From NCBI GenBank assembly GCA_001557505.1, contig LSAX01000008.1, positions 1,736,001 through 1,800,000 on the forward strand: a stretch of DNA of 64,000 nt. Direction: 5' to 3'. Position numbers and translations under genes: made by a program. Within the stretch, counting starts at the first letter, position 1. Each line of letters starts with the position of its first letter. Below, one piece after another: positions 12,069 through 24,555 of the stretch. The notes under the pieces are model-generated. The model saw nothing but the letters and a program-made list of their open reading frames with translations, made no database searches and was not told where the DNA came from. This DNA comes from Reticulascus tulasneorum (taxonomy: Eukaryota > Ascomycota > Sordariomycetes > Glomerellales > Reticulascaceae).

Positions 12069-14294
12069 ACGCATACCTTCTCAGCGAGCTGGTGAATTTG
12101 GTGACGGTGGGACGAGTGTGTTGCTGGCCGAAAGTCCGCTCAACATTGGATGTACCAATAACATCTCTCCGGTTGAACCTGCATAGAGATAGAGTAATAG
12201 ACGGGATAGACATAGGCATTTAGAAGAGAGCATGGAGGTCCGGCATATTGTATAGATGGGGCCCGGGGAACCGGCATCTGCGAACCAAAAACGAAAAAAA
12301 GAAGATTCTGCCTCACTTTGTACAATACTATACTTGAGAAACTTTCTCCGAGCAACGTGGGCTCTGGTCAACTGAACATATTTTCGTTATGTTTCAAGAA
12401 TTCTCCACTCAAGACTCTCGTGCCTTCAATGGATCTATGATGCGTGATTTGAGGGTGAAATCAGTGGGTCTGATGATGCCCACATGTGGTGTTTTGATCG
12501 CCTGCTGTTATGGTTGCTGCGCGATCCTCGGCAAAGCTGATAATCGTCGGCCCACCCACGCTGACGAAGGCCACGGGCCCAGCAATTGAATCCCTGGCAT
12601 CCATCTGCTGATTGACTGGTCCGATCTCGCAATGAACCCTGGTTGCCAAACCGTTCGTCGCACCGTTAGTCGATCCGTATATAGACGAGGTGGTCCCAGT
12701 CAGTACAGTGAACCTGGGGTTTTGAGTTCGGGACGGGTGAGCCAGTGCCGCAACAGACCCCGCAGACACGGGCAAAAGAGATTGCTCTTGAAAAGATACG
12801 CTCAATCAGACAGAGCTGTCGATTGCCCTATCACTTCAGCTCTCTCCGCTGGAAGTGCAAGCAAACAGCCAGCAGAGCGTGTCGGTAGGCTCCAGCTCGT
12901 CCGCCCCGCCCGCCCCATCTCCACCAGGGTGCAATATCAAGGCAGGAATTGATTCGCAGGAGCCGGAGGCTGTCCTGCCCTGCCGCTCTCGCACTTGCAA
13001 TTGCGGCGCTCGTCTGACTTCGAAAAAGGACGACAATGTCCACGAGCGTGTTGGAGTGAGGTTTGCGTTGCAGGATGAGACGTCGTTGGAGATGACATAA
13101 CCTTCTTCTCCTCACGACGTGCCCCCACTTTTGGCTTGGGCTTCTCCCAACCCGCAGGGGTCCCCCACTTCTCGAAGATGGGAACTACGTGCGAGGAGTT
13201 GGGGAAAAGGGTCGTATTCGGGATCGTTTATGCTTTGAATTGCATATGTGGTGCAATTACGTGAGTGCAGGGAGCTTTGCTCTGTTTGAACGGCCGTGTA
13301 AGCGCTTCTTGCGGAGGAGAGGATGACTGCAGCCTAGTGATAAATTGTCCGCTGGAAGATGACTGACACAACCGTCTTCCGACCGAAATATACATATTAT
13401 GTCTTTGAGGAATGTCTTGGGGGCAAGCATAACAATATGGAAGTGTCTTGAAGCGTTATGTCCAGAGAGATTCTTCAGGAAGCTTCACCCTGGTGCAACC
13501 TAAGAATACGTACAAGAGGAGGAGAAGTGCCACTCGAGACGCAAGTTGAATGGACTCACGAGACCCCAAAAGCCTTTCATGAGAGTGTTAGTTGAATAAG
13601 GTATTTAGGCCACGCTTCCTAACAAGGTATTCCTTGATGCGTAGGCTACACCATCTATCGATACATTGTAGATACGCTTGCTTCGGCATACGTGCAGAGC
13701 GCGGGTTTTTGAACGTCTAGGCTATCTATTGTCTAAGTAGGCCACCCTGTCTCTATGTGAAGATGTACCACCTCCCCATGAACTCAAAGACTACCACCAT
13801 AGTTCATTCAAATGCAAAATAATTCCTATCGAGGGTCGAGCATCTGACTCGGGAACAGGGCCACTAGGTGACCTGCGGCTGAAGGCACTTCGTTGACGAG
13901 ACGTAATGCAGGGACAACAGAGTTATCCCACTGATGGGCTTTCGGTGAGATCCCTTTAGTTCGTCCAGATGACAGGGACTGCTGAGTTTCAGCGCATTAG
14001 TAAGATCGGCTCGGCGCTGGCGTCTACTGGGTTTTGAATTTGGCCTGTCATGGCTCGACTGTCAGGGCTCGAGTGATCCCCTCACAACTGTCCGGTTCTC
14101 CGGGCTTGAAGCCGCACGACGAGGCAGATCTAGTGTGGTCTTTGTCGAGGGTGCTGCTGAGCGGTGGCGACAGGTTGAACCCATTCGCTTCGTCCGGATC
14201 AGCCGCCGATGCTCGCCATGCAACCCCGGCTGGATCTCTCCTGGCCTAAAGGCTACCACAAGGAGGCTGAAAAGGCACGTGCTGCTCGTCTCCA
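12069..14294. other. Gene-poor stretch of 2.2 kb
   Basis: The 3' flank of ATP9 is followed by short overlapping ORFs on both strands (for example minus 12461-12805 and minus 12831-13115). They share no recognisable domain and no consistent splicing. A small lineage-specific gene here cannot be ruled out. No RNA gene or repeat was recognised. Confidence 0.4.
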
Positions 14295-15132
14295 TCAAGC
14301 ACCTGGCCCTCTTGCTCGCCAACTCTGCTCTCCTGGCTCATCCTCCGATCGACGATATATCTCTGCAGGCAATTCCACAGGCTCCATGTCACTATGAACC
14401 ACATGCACCCGCTCAAACCCGTGGATCTCGTCTGGCTTGTATTGCACAGGCAGAGGCTGGCTCACTACCTCATCTAAGGACAGCAGTCCCTGCTCCCGAG
14501 GTGATCCCTCATTGTTGGATAGTTCGGGGTTGGCGCGGAGGTACGCCTGGTGCGCTTCGATCCTCTTCAAGGTCTGCCGCTTGTGGTATCTATACAGCCA
14601 GACGCTGCAGATGGCCACCAAAACTGCGACGGCCGAGCCGCCTGCTATGCCGGCGATATCGCCGTCTGAGAGCCCCGACTTCTTTGGCTCCGTGGCTGAG
14701 CGGGGCATGGGCTGTTGGGAGCTGGTAATGTAGAATGGTGCAGAGAAGGCGACATTTGAGCCATCCGCGTCCAGGAGAATCTGGACTCTGTACTGCTCGG
14801 CATCCAAGTGTTCCCCCACGATCCAATCGTAGCGACCACTTCGATACTCAACGTTATCTAAGTCATGTAAGCGCAATCTCCATCACGGGTGCGCGGCCGT
14901 ACGTACCTGCAACAAATACAGAAGCTTCGTTCGTCACAGCACCGATAGAGTCAAGGATCAGGGTCGCTGTGCCTGTAACCCGTGGATTCGGTGGCCAGAC
15001 AATCTCGTAGACCTCCCCAACAGCAAGAATCTCGTTTTCCGCCGGGCGCGTGACATGCGCCGAGTTGCCGACCCGTCCAGAGACAACTCTGCAAGCGATA
15101 ATGAGACATGTGGGAACAAGGTATCGCTTCAT
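14295..15132 (-). CDS. Kre9/Knh1-like secreted domain protein with one membrane anchor
   Basis: Two exons (14907-15132 and 14295-14857; 49-nt intron) give 262 aa. The N-terminus (MKRYLVPTCLIIACRVVSG) is a signal peptide. The ectodomain matches the fungal Kre9/Knh1 N-terminal type: P-x-E-N-E-I-L-x-x-G beginning, then YEIVWPPNP, TATLILDS and YRVQILLDADG towards FSAPFYITSS. A short linker leads to one membrane helix (about residues 150-170, GIAGGSAVAVLVAICSVW), then a basic stop-transfer YRYHKR and a cytosolic tail of about 85 residues. The family is linked to beta-1,6-glucan and cell-wall proteins; the exact role here is unknown. The splice restores the GAT codon in VADNVEYR. Confidence 0.8.
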
Positions 15133-16900
15133 GATGTCTCACTATCATCGTTCAAAGCAAACCCGTCTACCAGCAAATCGCGATCCATACCGGCCGACGC
15201 GTCCTGTGGCGGGGGAAAAGATGAGAAAAGTCCAGGTCCGCTAGATGACCCGGGAGCATGGAATTAATAGCTCATCCGCCGTACCCTGCAACGATCCCCG
15301 GATGGTGAACGTGAGGGGGCCGGAGCCATGGCACTGGTCTTGGCTAGCGCCGCATGTGCTCGTTCTGTTGGTGTGTATTTTTTGTGGCTTGCGACTTTCT
15401 AATTAGTGTTGGTAGGTTTGAACTTGGCACCCAACGCCTGTAAGAGCCCATAATCAGACAGCGGGCGGATAAGATGCAGATGGACATGGATTCCGTCAGT
15501 CTTATCTCACACGACACTGTACTACGTTGGTAGTAGTATTCACTACCTTACTTGGGGAAGATACGTGCGGAGAATATAACGACGCATCCGCCCCACCTTC
15601 GCTGCTCTTGGTAGGTACGCGAAATGAATTGGGGGATTTGTCACCGCTTCTCTAATCTAGAATCAGTTACACCAAACCGAGCGTGTTCTGTTCGGTTTGT
15701 CTTGATCATTCAAATGCAACAGACGTCCCATGGTAATGGAGCCCCCCACGGGGTATACATAAGGCCATTAGGGATCGGTGAGCATCCTGGTTAGCGCGCC
15801 AAGTCTACGAAGGATTAAGGGACAAGGGCTTCGTGGGATTCACTTCCAACTGACTTGCCAAGCTTGCGTATGGGATATGATTAAACAGCTCATTCTACGG
15901 AGCATGTGAGAAGCAAGAAAGAAATCACCGACATGCCAAACACATCTTTGTCGAGCGTCCCGATGGAGAGACCCCGCAGCCTCTGCCTTACCCGGCGTCA
16001 ATCCAATGCACAACATTGACTGCTTATTGGCTTTGCCGGCTCCGATGCACGGGGATCCCTTTCGGACATTCCTTGGCCATGCCATGACTCAAAGTCATTC
16101 ATTACACCCGGTTCGGCGCTGATGGTAATGGCGGAACGGCCTAACGGTTGGATATTTTAAGTTTGAAGCTGCAGTACCTATGATAAGGGAGTTGCAGGAT
16201 CCCTCTTCGACCTTGCTATCTCGATCTTGAAATGCGTGTCAACTTGTATCCATCGAGAACCCACCAGCTGCATGGCTTGTCGTTAGGTGAGGGATACTAC
16301 AGAGCATTCTTCAGACTCGGTGTTAGGTTATCATCCTCTGTGTCACAGCTCCGCGTTATTCCGTGACTAGCCAGTTCGAAATATGCCGAAGCATGAAATG
16401 CAAGGCGGACGGCGAGGGGCGAACCATATGCGAGCATGCTCACAATTGCCTTCTTATGTCCACGTTCGAATCAGCAGCCCAAACACTTGGCAGCACACCG
16501 GCCACTCAAACTGGCCTTCTTGCAGCGGTCGACTCTGCATCGGTCGACTCTGCGTCGGTCGACTCTGCAGCAGTCGAGTCAGCATGTCAATGATGAGATG
16601 CTGTGCTACGATGGGATGACTCTGCTGCAGCATTCATTGGGCATTGCGCAGGATGCGGAGAGATACACACGTCGATAGCACATCCGGTAAGGTTTTCCGT
16701 GAATGCAGGCGTCACGGCCGCCGCCAATCATGGCCGGGAGATGCGTATGGTCACGAAGGACCTCGCATGCCGTAGCGACCATATAAGTCGGGGCTCGCTG
16801 TCAGAATCGCTTTCTCCTTTTCTCCTCATCTCTCTACCATCTCTCTCTTCCCTCCAAACATACAGCTACCCTATTTGTAAGCATATTCTAGCCATTCAAT
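15133..16900. other. Intergenic region with small GTCGACTCTGC repeats
   Basis: No supported gene. Near 16528-16572 three imperfect 15-base copies of GTCGACTCTGCRKCG-type sequence lie in tandem. A CT-rich leader (about 16811-16860) precedes the start of the next gene. Confidence 0.5.
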
Positions 16901-17710
16901 ATGTCTGAGCTCTTTTGCGCCAACACGATCGCCAACATCGAGGGGTCGAAGGATATCCCTCTCCAAGATCCATGCTGGGATACAACATTGGACGTCCTCA
17001 ACTTCCGTGTCATTCGGCTTGAGAATGCCCTCAATATCGCAACCCCGCCCCCGATGTCAGAGACATCTTGGGAGTCCCTAGTCTATCGCATTCGCCGACT
17101 GCTGAGGTCGAGCCACATTCACAGATTTATGCGAGACACGGGCCCTGGGCAGTGGCTAGTTGTGAAAGACGAAGACTCGCAGGCGCCTGCTCTGAAGAGA
17201 ATGCTCGCCAGGCTGGTCACCACTCCCATTGACTGGTCCCAGCTAGAGGACCCTAAACAGTTCCAAGTCACAGCTGCCCAACATCTCTGCCATGTAGCTG
17301 GGAAAATGGGGTTTAAGATCAACCACACGCCGGAGAGTCTCGCTCAGTGCTACATGCTCTCTGTTGAGCTTTCACTTGAAAACGATGGACGTGGCGGCTT
17401 CCCCCAGCCCATAATCTTTCCTCCAGGAATGAAACCCCCTGGGAGGGCTGGGTTGATGGCTGGCTCGGGCCCGCAAACCAGGCCGGGCATGGCGAAGAAC
17501 TGTTGCGGATGCTGCAGTTGTAATTGTCATTCAAAGGACTCCGACTCCGAATCGACAATAATCGCAAAGAAGAAGGGGCCTAGATACCGGCGTGGACGAG
17601 TACGGCGATTCCTCACGTTCTCATGGCTTAAGAGGCTTGGGTGCCGAAGATCAAAGGTCATTCATGATTGGTCTTCTGCTTCCTCTTCCTCTCAAGAGAT
17701 AGTGGATTGA
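16901..17710 (+). CDS. Hypothetical protein, Cys cluster and basic C-terminus
   Basis: Uninterrupted 269-aa ORF with a good start context and a CT-rich leader, so probably a real gene. I recognise no family. Residues 1-160 look globular and helical. A Pro/Gly-rich stretch (IIFPPGMKPPGRAGLMAGSG) follows, then a tight Cys cluster (NCCGCCSCNCHS, about residues 205-216), an acidic-Ser patch and a highly basic segment (KKKGPRYRRGRVRRF). The Cys run could bind metal or be acylated; that is speculation. No signal peptide or membrane helix is evident. Confidence 0.6.
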   Translation: MSELFCANTIANIEGSKDIPLQDPCWDTTLDVLNFRVIRLENALNIATPPPMSETSWESLVYRIRRLLRSSHIHRFMRDTGPGQWLVVKDEDSQAPALKRMLARLVTTPIDWSQLEDPKQFQVTAAQHLCHVAGKMGFKINHTPESLAQCYMLSVELSLENDGRGGFPQPIIFPPGMKPPGRAGLMAGSGPQTRPGMAKNCCGCCSCNCHSKDSDSESTIIAKKKGPRYRRGRVRRFLTFSWLKRLGCRRSKVIHDWSSASSSSQEIVD

Positions 17711-18246
17711 TGTTTTCAACCCTGACAAGGAAGGTGTATTGCTCATAAAGTGGTTGACTACATGCTTCCGAGGTCGTCCCATGATGGGTGGCAATATCAG
17801 CAAGATGGACTCCAGTACCTGAGCCGCCGATGAGCATGAGTAACTTTGCTAAATTGAAATTTGACTTGCAACATGCTTTGACTCCAAATCGTTTGAATAA
17901 AAAATGGCTGACGGCCGCACAGCTGCCCCTGAGCATACTACTTCTTTTGTGACGAAGTTATACACCATTGTAACTGTTTGTGACTATGCTCATTGTGAAC
18001 ATGCCATTTCTATTCCAGTCTGACCTGATCTTCTGCGCTCCATGTTCTTCACAGTTGTACGTAAATGATCTGCGGCTCGATGGCCCAATAGGCCTGTTCG
18101 AGGTAGCCATTCATTGCAGGTTTGTGCAAGAAGATGAGATTCTTTTTGAAGGGTATTGGACAAATAGCATAACTCCAACAGAAGCCCAGTATTCCAACTA
18201 TGTAGTCAGATACTGTTAGAGCTTAATCAACTCGACTTAGCTCGAG
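17711..18246. other. Intergenic, no feature seen
   Basis: Short unsupported ORFs only, between the convergent ends of the hypothetical gene and the MYST acetyltransferase gene. Confidence 0.5.
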
Positions 18247-20060
18247 TTATTCTTCCTCCTCGACCGGGTCCTCTTTGATAGCATACCCCTCGACAAACCC
18301 GCCAGGATCACAAGTCCGTTCCAGGCTAATTCCATTCGTGGCGACCCATCGACGAACCGCCTCCTTGTCAATCCTCACCCTCTGAACCAGCTTCACCTCC
18401 TTCACCTCCGGTTCTTCAACACCCTCCTCTTTTAGCACCTCCTTCTCCTCAGGCTTTCCGGGTCCCACGCCAGCATCTTCCACAACACCCATCTCACGCA
18501 AGACGATCAGGCAGTCATCAAGTGCAATCCATGTCGCCTTGCTGCAATCATTAACATCTACCAGCACTTCGCTCCCAGTTGAGGCAGCCGTGTCAAGCGT
18601 TAGGATCCACCGCGCAATCTCACCCGCCCAGAAGCGCTTGTAGCCCTTCTTCCCCAGATCGGAGATGGGCTTCTCAGGCCCACCGAGGATACCCTCTCGT
18701 CGTGAGATCTCGTAAGATGTCCCCATGAGCAAAGCCCCAAGGCCTTTACGCTGCCAGGGAGGGAAAACGAGGATGCACGCTAGGTTGTTGTTATCCCAAG
18801 ACATCTTCTCCTTCGAAAAGAAGCCCACAATATGTGGCCGGACCGGTGTGATCTCTGACGCTCCATCTATGATCGGCTTGGTAGGCGGTGTGTAAACCAG
18901 GAGGAAGTAGTTGAAGCCCGTTACGTCGAAGAAGACTGATTTGTTATCCAGAAAGAGCTTTGCAAACAGGGAGAGGTTCTGGCAGAAGAGCTGGATCCAC
19001 GTTAGCCGAATGCCGGTATCGCGGCCGACAGCAAACTTACCATGTCGGTCTCACCATCGACCTCCCAGATGCTCCACTCCCCCTCGTCTTGAACGAATTC
19101 CTCGATGTACCTGATACCCGCATCCCGTCGCTTTTTGGGACCCCTCGTCGCCTCACCTACAGCTCGCATAACCGTCCTCCTGCCTCTTGGATGTGTATAT
19201 ATCTTCCTGCCCGGCATGAAGCCGCTCCTTTCACAAACTCGCACATGCTCCCACCACGCCACCAGCTCCTTCGAATATTTGAAGCAGCAGGGGCAAACAT
19301 AAAGCCGATCCAGCATCGGCGTATCCCTCTCCCTCTTCGAATGTGTCTTGGCACCGCTCTCCGCCTTCCCTCCATTCAAGTTTGCGCCCTTCGTGCTGTT
19401 CCCTGATGTATCACCCAGCACTTCTTTCCCGTAATACGAAGGATACCACGCCCGGAAGCAAATGTTTCCCAATACGACCTTATCGATATTGCGGTCGGGC
19501 CGCGGGCTTGCCTTCTCCGCAGCGGGGGGTTTCGACGTCGGTGCGACTGGCACAGGAACTACAGTCGGCGGGAAAACCAGTCTCGTTTGCCTCAAGGGCT
19601 GTTGCACCGGCTGCATGGTCGGTGGACTCGGCCGCACCAAACTCCCTGTCCGGCCCTGGGTCTGCGGCGCATGGTACGTTATCTCCGGCGCAACAAGGTT
19701 TGTTGGCCTCACGTTCTCCTTTGCCTCCTTACCGACTGAGGGGTTCTCAGTCGTGCTGCCAAGTCGCTGTCTCGTCACCCTCTCCTGATCAGAGGGCTGT
19801 ACTGCCGTGAATCTCGCTCCGTGAGGAAGCAAGGGCGCTAGGGCAACTGGTCCACTTGGTTGCGGGACAGTCATCTGCGTGCTTTTGGGCGGTCGACCGC
19901 GGCCACGCTTCGGTTCTGGTTGGGGTGGCACCGGGTGCGAGATTGGCAGCGGCGGGATGGGCGGGGGAAGAATAGGGGTTTGACGCGTTGCACGACGCGT
20001 CGTATCGGAGGAGGATTCGGGGGTGTCGTCGTGGGGACGTTTGCGTTTCACCGGCGGCAT
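18247..20060 (-). CDS. SAS2: MYST-family histone acetyltransferase, Sas2-type
   Basis: Transfers acetyl groups to histone lysines; Sas2-type enzymes act on H4K16 in budding yeast. Two exons (19041-20060 and 18247-18990; 50-nt intron) give 587 aa. The first 200 residues are Pro-rich and disordered, with an AT-hook-like KRGRGRPP. The MYST part begins near residue 215 (FRAWYPSYYG); the C2HC zinc finger uses Cys256, Cys259, His272 and Cys276. After the splice come FNYFLLVY, the catalytic-loop Cys412 in ACILVFPPWQ, the acetyl-CoA loop QRKGLG (421-425) and the general-base Glu446 in PEKPISDLG. The C-terminus is Glu-rich. Assignment to Sas2 rather than Esa1 or Sas3 rests on the short divergent finger and is less sure than the family. 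Confidence 0.9.
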
Positions 20061-20627
20061 GTTCGCGGACCTGAGTCAAACGTCGCGATTGCGGGTTATG
20101 TTTATGCTTCGAGTTTGTGGCGTGGGGAGCTTAAGGATCCGACGTCCCGTGGGTCGCGAATTTGCAGTTTCCAGGGTACACGGGTCTAGTGTAGGGCAAA
20201 GCTAGAGTTCCCCGTCATTTAAATTCAATCATGAGGAGTCTCCGAGTCATTAATGCATCACGTTGGAACTTTAGGATCATTCCGAACCGCGAAACCGTTG
20301 CTTTCGCAAAGTTTGGAATTGCGTCTTGCAGGATCACAGCCTTATTTGCAGGGGTTCAGTCGATGAAATGACGTTGCACCTAAATTTGCTGAGCTAATCA
20401 AGGATTACCCCGCTATAGAGATATCTCATTGAGCAACCTCATATCGAGATGACTGACGAAGCTGTCTGAAAGGAGAGCTGCCTGGATTTGGATTCCGAAG
20501 AATATCGTTATCCGAAGGACACGAATAGAAAGAGGCACGTTTGCTACCTCAAATAACATGAAATGAACGAAAGTCGCCTGCAGCGGATCCCTCCATCCTC
20601 CTGCTTGGAGAGTCGATAGCCAATGCT
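20061..20627. other. Intergenic between MYST and LRR genes
   Basis: Upstream region of the acetyltransferase gene and 3' flank of the LRR gene. No ORF or repeat worth reporting. Confidence 0.5.
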
Positions 20628-22700
20628 TTAGTGCCGTCGCTTGGTGCAGAACGGGCCTTGAGCATTCATGACTTTCTCAAGCGTATCATCGCTCTCATTC
20701 CAGTCTTTGACAAGTGTCATCAACCGCCGGCGCGCAAGTCCAACATCCCGAGTGCGGTAAACCGAATCGATTTTCCGCACGTCGGTCTGGTCATTCACAA
20801 TCCAGCGTTTCTCATCCTCGAGGAACCGGGCGTAAGTCATATTGTCGCCATATTTGGCTTTGACGTTTGCCTCCAGTCGCTCTTGCATTGCCTTCTCAGC
20901 AAGACGCTCGTCTTTGGTCGGCCCGTGCTGGACCCCGGGCACGGCAGGATTTTGTGAGGGAACGAAGACTGGGACTTTTACCTTCGGGTCAGGCAGAATG
21001 GACTGTGCGGAGTAAAAGAGTAGGGAGCTACGCGCCAATTCCTTCGTGACTACTTGCAATGCGGCGTGCGTGATAGCGCAGTGGCCGAGGTTCAAGTACT
21101 CCAGAGGTGTGGTGGTTGTTACCAGCTCGCAGAGCGATGGGACTGCGGCATCTTCAATAAAATTATACGCCTGGCCTAGATCCTGGGTTGTATACGCCTG
21201 GCCTATGTCCAAGAAGCGGATATTCGGGTGGAATTTGAGTGCTTCGAAGATCGCAATCGCTCCATCGGAGGAGATACCAATGGACTGGACGGACAAGCGA
21301 GTAACTTGTGGCGCCTTTGCAACTGCTGTGGCCAGAATTTTCGCACCCTCGTTTCCAAGTGGATTGCACGAGAGATATAATGATGTTAGACCGCAGTGCG
21401 GAGACTCCAGGAAAGAAGCAATCGCATTTGCACCAGCCACAGATATACCGTTGCCGTTCATATAGATGTGCCGCAATGGAAGTTTGCCGCCGGTGGAATC
21501 AGTGTACGCCGTCAGCTGCTTGAAAAGCTCAGCCACCCCATGGTCACCGAGCTCAGTCTGGTCGAGATCCAGGGTGCGCAAATGTTTTGCCCCGGTTATA
21601 AGGCGGAAGACATCATGCGCAGCGTGCGGCCCAAGCGGATTTCGTTTCAACCAGACATTGGTCACTGCGTCTGATCCGATCAGGGCATCCACGAGCGTCT
21701 TGAAGCTAGGGCCATCAATGCAATTACCAGCCAGATACCAGGTGTCCATTCGATCTGGCAAATCCTCGATGAAGCGAGCGATTTCATGAGCACCGACGGG
21801 GCCAATGATATTATTGCCCAGCAAGAAATGCCGGACAAACGTGTTCGGTCGGAGGCTGTCCATGAGCTTACCAATATGATCCGGTCCCACTACCATTTTG
21901 CAAAGATCCATTCGGCCGTCCTCGTACACAACGCCTTTCCGGAACTCGGCTCCTTTTGTACCATAGTATGGCTCACCTTTCCCACCGTCAAGTTCGAAGC
22001 CTGCAGAGTCATCCATAAGCTCGTGCGTTCCACCGGTCTCGAGATGGCCGAAGAAGGGATACAGATCGGCAGCCTCGGCGATAGCCACCGGCATTGGGAT
22101 ACCTTTTGCCCCGTCGAGCGAGATGTGCAGTTTTGACGGATCCCAGGGGCCTTGGTCGGTGATCCGTGCTGACCAGACCGGTGCATGCACTCCAGGCGTA
22201 CCTCCCCCGTTCATACCGAACCGGCTGTGGCCGTTCCGTTTTGTCGCGGCTAGGATGTCGTATTTACGTTGGAGCGCAACCCACGCTCGCAATTTGACCC
22301 GATCAGCCTCATACCGAATGATTGGTGACAGCGAACCATCGTGAGTTGGATACAGCAAGGACGCAATCGCGGCGGCGAGTGTTGCCCGCGCAGATCGCCG
22401 GCGGGGAAGGCCATAGAGCGAGTCGTGGATTCGAAGTTTATCGAGTGGGAGTGAGAGGATCTCATCGGCTGTATATGGATGAGAATGATCGAAAGTCGAT
22501 ATCTGGGCTTCAAGTGTATTTAATGCCACTTTGTAGCGACCAGCCATTTCGATTGCCTCATTCCAATCAACCTCAGCGGCATGTGGCCCATCAATAACAC
22601 CAGAGTCCGATGTCATGACAGTTGGTATCTCCATGTTTGCAACTTTGAATGTTGTTGAAGGGGGTACAGCGGAAAGCTGCACTTGTGTTGCGGCAGCCAT
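20628..22700 (-). CDS. Leucine-rich-repeat (ribonuclease-inhibitor-like) protein
   Basis: Single-exon 690-aa ORF. The centre (about residues 290-530) carries at least six RNI/RanGAP-type leucine-rich repeats, for example VRHFLLGNNIIGPVGAHEIA, LRTLDLDQTELGDHGVAEL, LTSLYLSCNPLGNEGAKILA and LEYLNLGHCAITHAAL. The N-terminal 250 residues have no domain I recognise; the C-terminal 100 are basic and helical (KDERLAEKAMQERLEANVK). No signal peptide or membrane helix, so probably cytosolic or nuclear. The fold suggests protein binding; the partner is unknown. Confidence 0.85.
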   Translation of the reverse strand: MAAATQVQLSAVPPSTTFKVANMEIPTVMTSDSGVIDGPHAAEVDWNEAIEMAGRYKVALNTLEAQISTFDHSHPYTADEILSLPLDKLRIHDSLYGLPRRRSARATLAAAIASLLYPTHDGSLSPIIRYEADRVKLRAWVALQRKYDILAATKRNGHSRFGMNGGGTPGVHAPVWSARITDQGPWDPSKLHISLDGAKGIPMPVAIAEAADLYPFFGHLETGGTHELMDDSAGFELDGGKGEPYYGTKGAEFRKGVVYEDGRMDLCKMVVGPDHIGKLMDSLRPNTFVRHFLLGNNIIGPVGAHEIARFIEDLPDRMDTWYLAGNCIDGPSFKTLVDALIGSDAVTNVWLKRNPLGPHAAHDVFRLITGAKHLRTLDLDQTELGDHGVAELFKQLTAYTDSTGGKLPLRHIYMNGNGISVAGANAIASFLESPHCGLTSLYLSCNPLGNEGAKILATAVAKAPQVTRLSVQSIGISSDGAIAIFEALKFHPNIRFLDIGQAYTTQDLGQAYNFIEDAAVPSLCELVTTTTPLEYLNLGHCAITHAALQVVTKELARSSLLFYSAQSILPDPKVKVPVFVPSQNPAVPGVQHGPTKDERLAEKAMQERLEANVKAKYGDNMTYARFLEDEKRWIVNDQTDVRKIDSVYRTRDVGLARRRLMTLVKDWNESDDTLEKVMNAQGPFCTKRRH

Positions 22701-23917
22701 GGTGTGTAATAGTATTTTGGTGTGGGAGAATTGGTGCTAGTTGAACATATAACTATCTTATTAGTGAGACTTGAAATATTATTGTTTCGAGTTTAGGATC
22801 TTATACTTTGAAGAATGGAGATGTGACTGCAATAAAGTGCTGAAGTGACTCAGAGAAGAAAGGTTCTCTTGGGTTCTACTACATTGTGTGGCTTAGCAGG
22901 TGTTGGCTGATACCTCCCTTGTTCATTGGTCTAGAGGAGAAGGTTGAGGAATATCTGCAGCGGTTTCCTCTTTGAGAAAGTTCATCCAATGCAATTTTAT
23001 TTCGCTTGCTAGCTAGGAAATTCGCTTGTGGCTTCGTCTGCTAGCTTGTAAACCCATTGTTGGTCGTGGCGGAGTAGGTTGCTACATGATGCTCATATAC
23101 CAACCGGCCGATCTTCTACTGCGAGCCTGGATTCATCATAGATTCGAGAAACAATTGGACCGCATTCACTATACATGAACTGGATCACGTTTATGAATTG
23201 TGGCTAAGTTCAGGCCGCATATGCTGTTTGCCTTGCGTGCATAATGTTTTTGGAGCTGTAATAATCGGTCGACAATCTGGGAATCAGACCGTCCGTGATT
23301 ATATGTAGCCCTCTCAAGGCCAAATTCCTGACAGTTAGTATGAATAATGAAAACAGTATTATGCTGTCCAAAATTCGGCATAAAACATGGGCCATCTTTA
23401 CCCTTTCAGTTCTGTACCTCTACATCACCTTGCGAGTCGGGTCCCTGCATTAAGCAGCTCTGCCAACATCCCACCTTTCTGTAGATATCCTATTAACCAA
23501 CTGATTGGTAACCGGAGAAACTTGCCCAGCTCGCGAAGTCTCAGCAACTGCGATCAGTTAATGCACATCATCTACTGTTATCAATCAAGAACCGCATCTC
23601 TGAGCTTCCATCCATATGGATCTACACAGCCCACCTCCGGCCCATCTCCAAACTGAGTAACAGAACTCTCTGTACCAGGAGATACGCACATAGAGTATCA
23701 CAGAAACGGCCCAACCAACACACAACGTTGTAGCAATCACACATGCTCCCGGTCGAGAGCAACATGTACGCCATTGGAGGATGACTGCAGCGTTTAAGCG
23801 ACCAGGATTCTTTCTATAAAGGATCAAGCACCTCGAGTTCTTAGACCCTGAGCACCATACTCCTCGTCTCTCTCATCCCACTAACCTCCATTAACAACGT
23901 ACCCGACTCTCCTCAAA
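22701..23917. other. Divergent intergenic region
   Basis: Promoters of the LRR gene (minus) and of the small gene at 23918 (plus). A TATA-like CTATAAAGG lies near 23814, about 100 bases before the downstream ATG, followed by a CT-rich leader. No ORF supported. Confidence 0.5.
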
Positions 23918-24454
23918 ATGGTATCTTCCCTCTAGCGCTGCAATACCCGGGCGCAAACCTAACACGACCAGCTTCCCCTCAAATCCCTCCTCCTAGGCCT
24001 CATCATCCGCACACCCGAACCGCAAATGTATTGGGACTGTACCGCACCCATCTCAGTCTCAAGCACATCCACCTCCGCCATGGACTCCCCACCCTCTCCC
24101 CAAAACACACCCGGTCTCCTCGGCCTCCAATCCATGCACCACATCTTCACCCACCTCTACGGCGAAGACCTCCTCACTCTGAAAGGGGACCACGCCGCCG
24201 TCGCCCTCTGCGATGGTCTCCTATTTGGTCTTTGGAACGGCCACTCCACTTCCGTCACTGAACTGCCCGGCCGACGGGCAGCGGCAGCGGCCGCGGATCC
24301 AGGGGAGGGCACCGAGTGCCTGGGCTTTGCGGATGATAGGACAACGTTGGACGATGATCTGCGACTGAGTTACATGTTTGGACATGGGGATGAGGATTGG
24401 CAGAGTGATCACTGGACTGAAGTCCGGCGGTGTGAGGACGGGACAAAGTTTTAA
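23918..24454 (+). CDS. Small hypothetical protein, intron directly after the ATG
   Basis: A proposed 51-nt intron (23921-23971; GTATCT start, CTAAC branch, CAG end) directly follows the start codon and joins ATG to an open frame, giving 161 aa (exons 23918-23920 and 23972-24454). The new N-terminus, MLPLKSLLLGLIIRTPEPQ, is weakly signal-peptide-like. The rest (MYWDCTAPISVSS, FTHLYGEDLLTLKGDHAAVALCDG) matches nothing I recognise. If this splice is wrong, an ATG at 24026 gives 142 aa. The gene converges on GPI1 with about 100 bases between stops. Confidence 0.5.
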
Positions 24455-24555
24455 CAGTCTCTTTAGCTGACGATCCCGCCGCGATAGGACGTTTACGAAT
24501 GCAAGCTCAGTCTGGACACTTTCTAGCAGGAATTTATCTTCAATTCAGTCAACAT

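Noticed and set aside
12461..13115. Overlapping minus ORFs in the ATP9 downstream region
   Set aside because: No domain, no consistent splicing and no start context; a small lineage gene is possible but unsupported.
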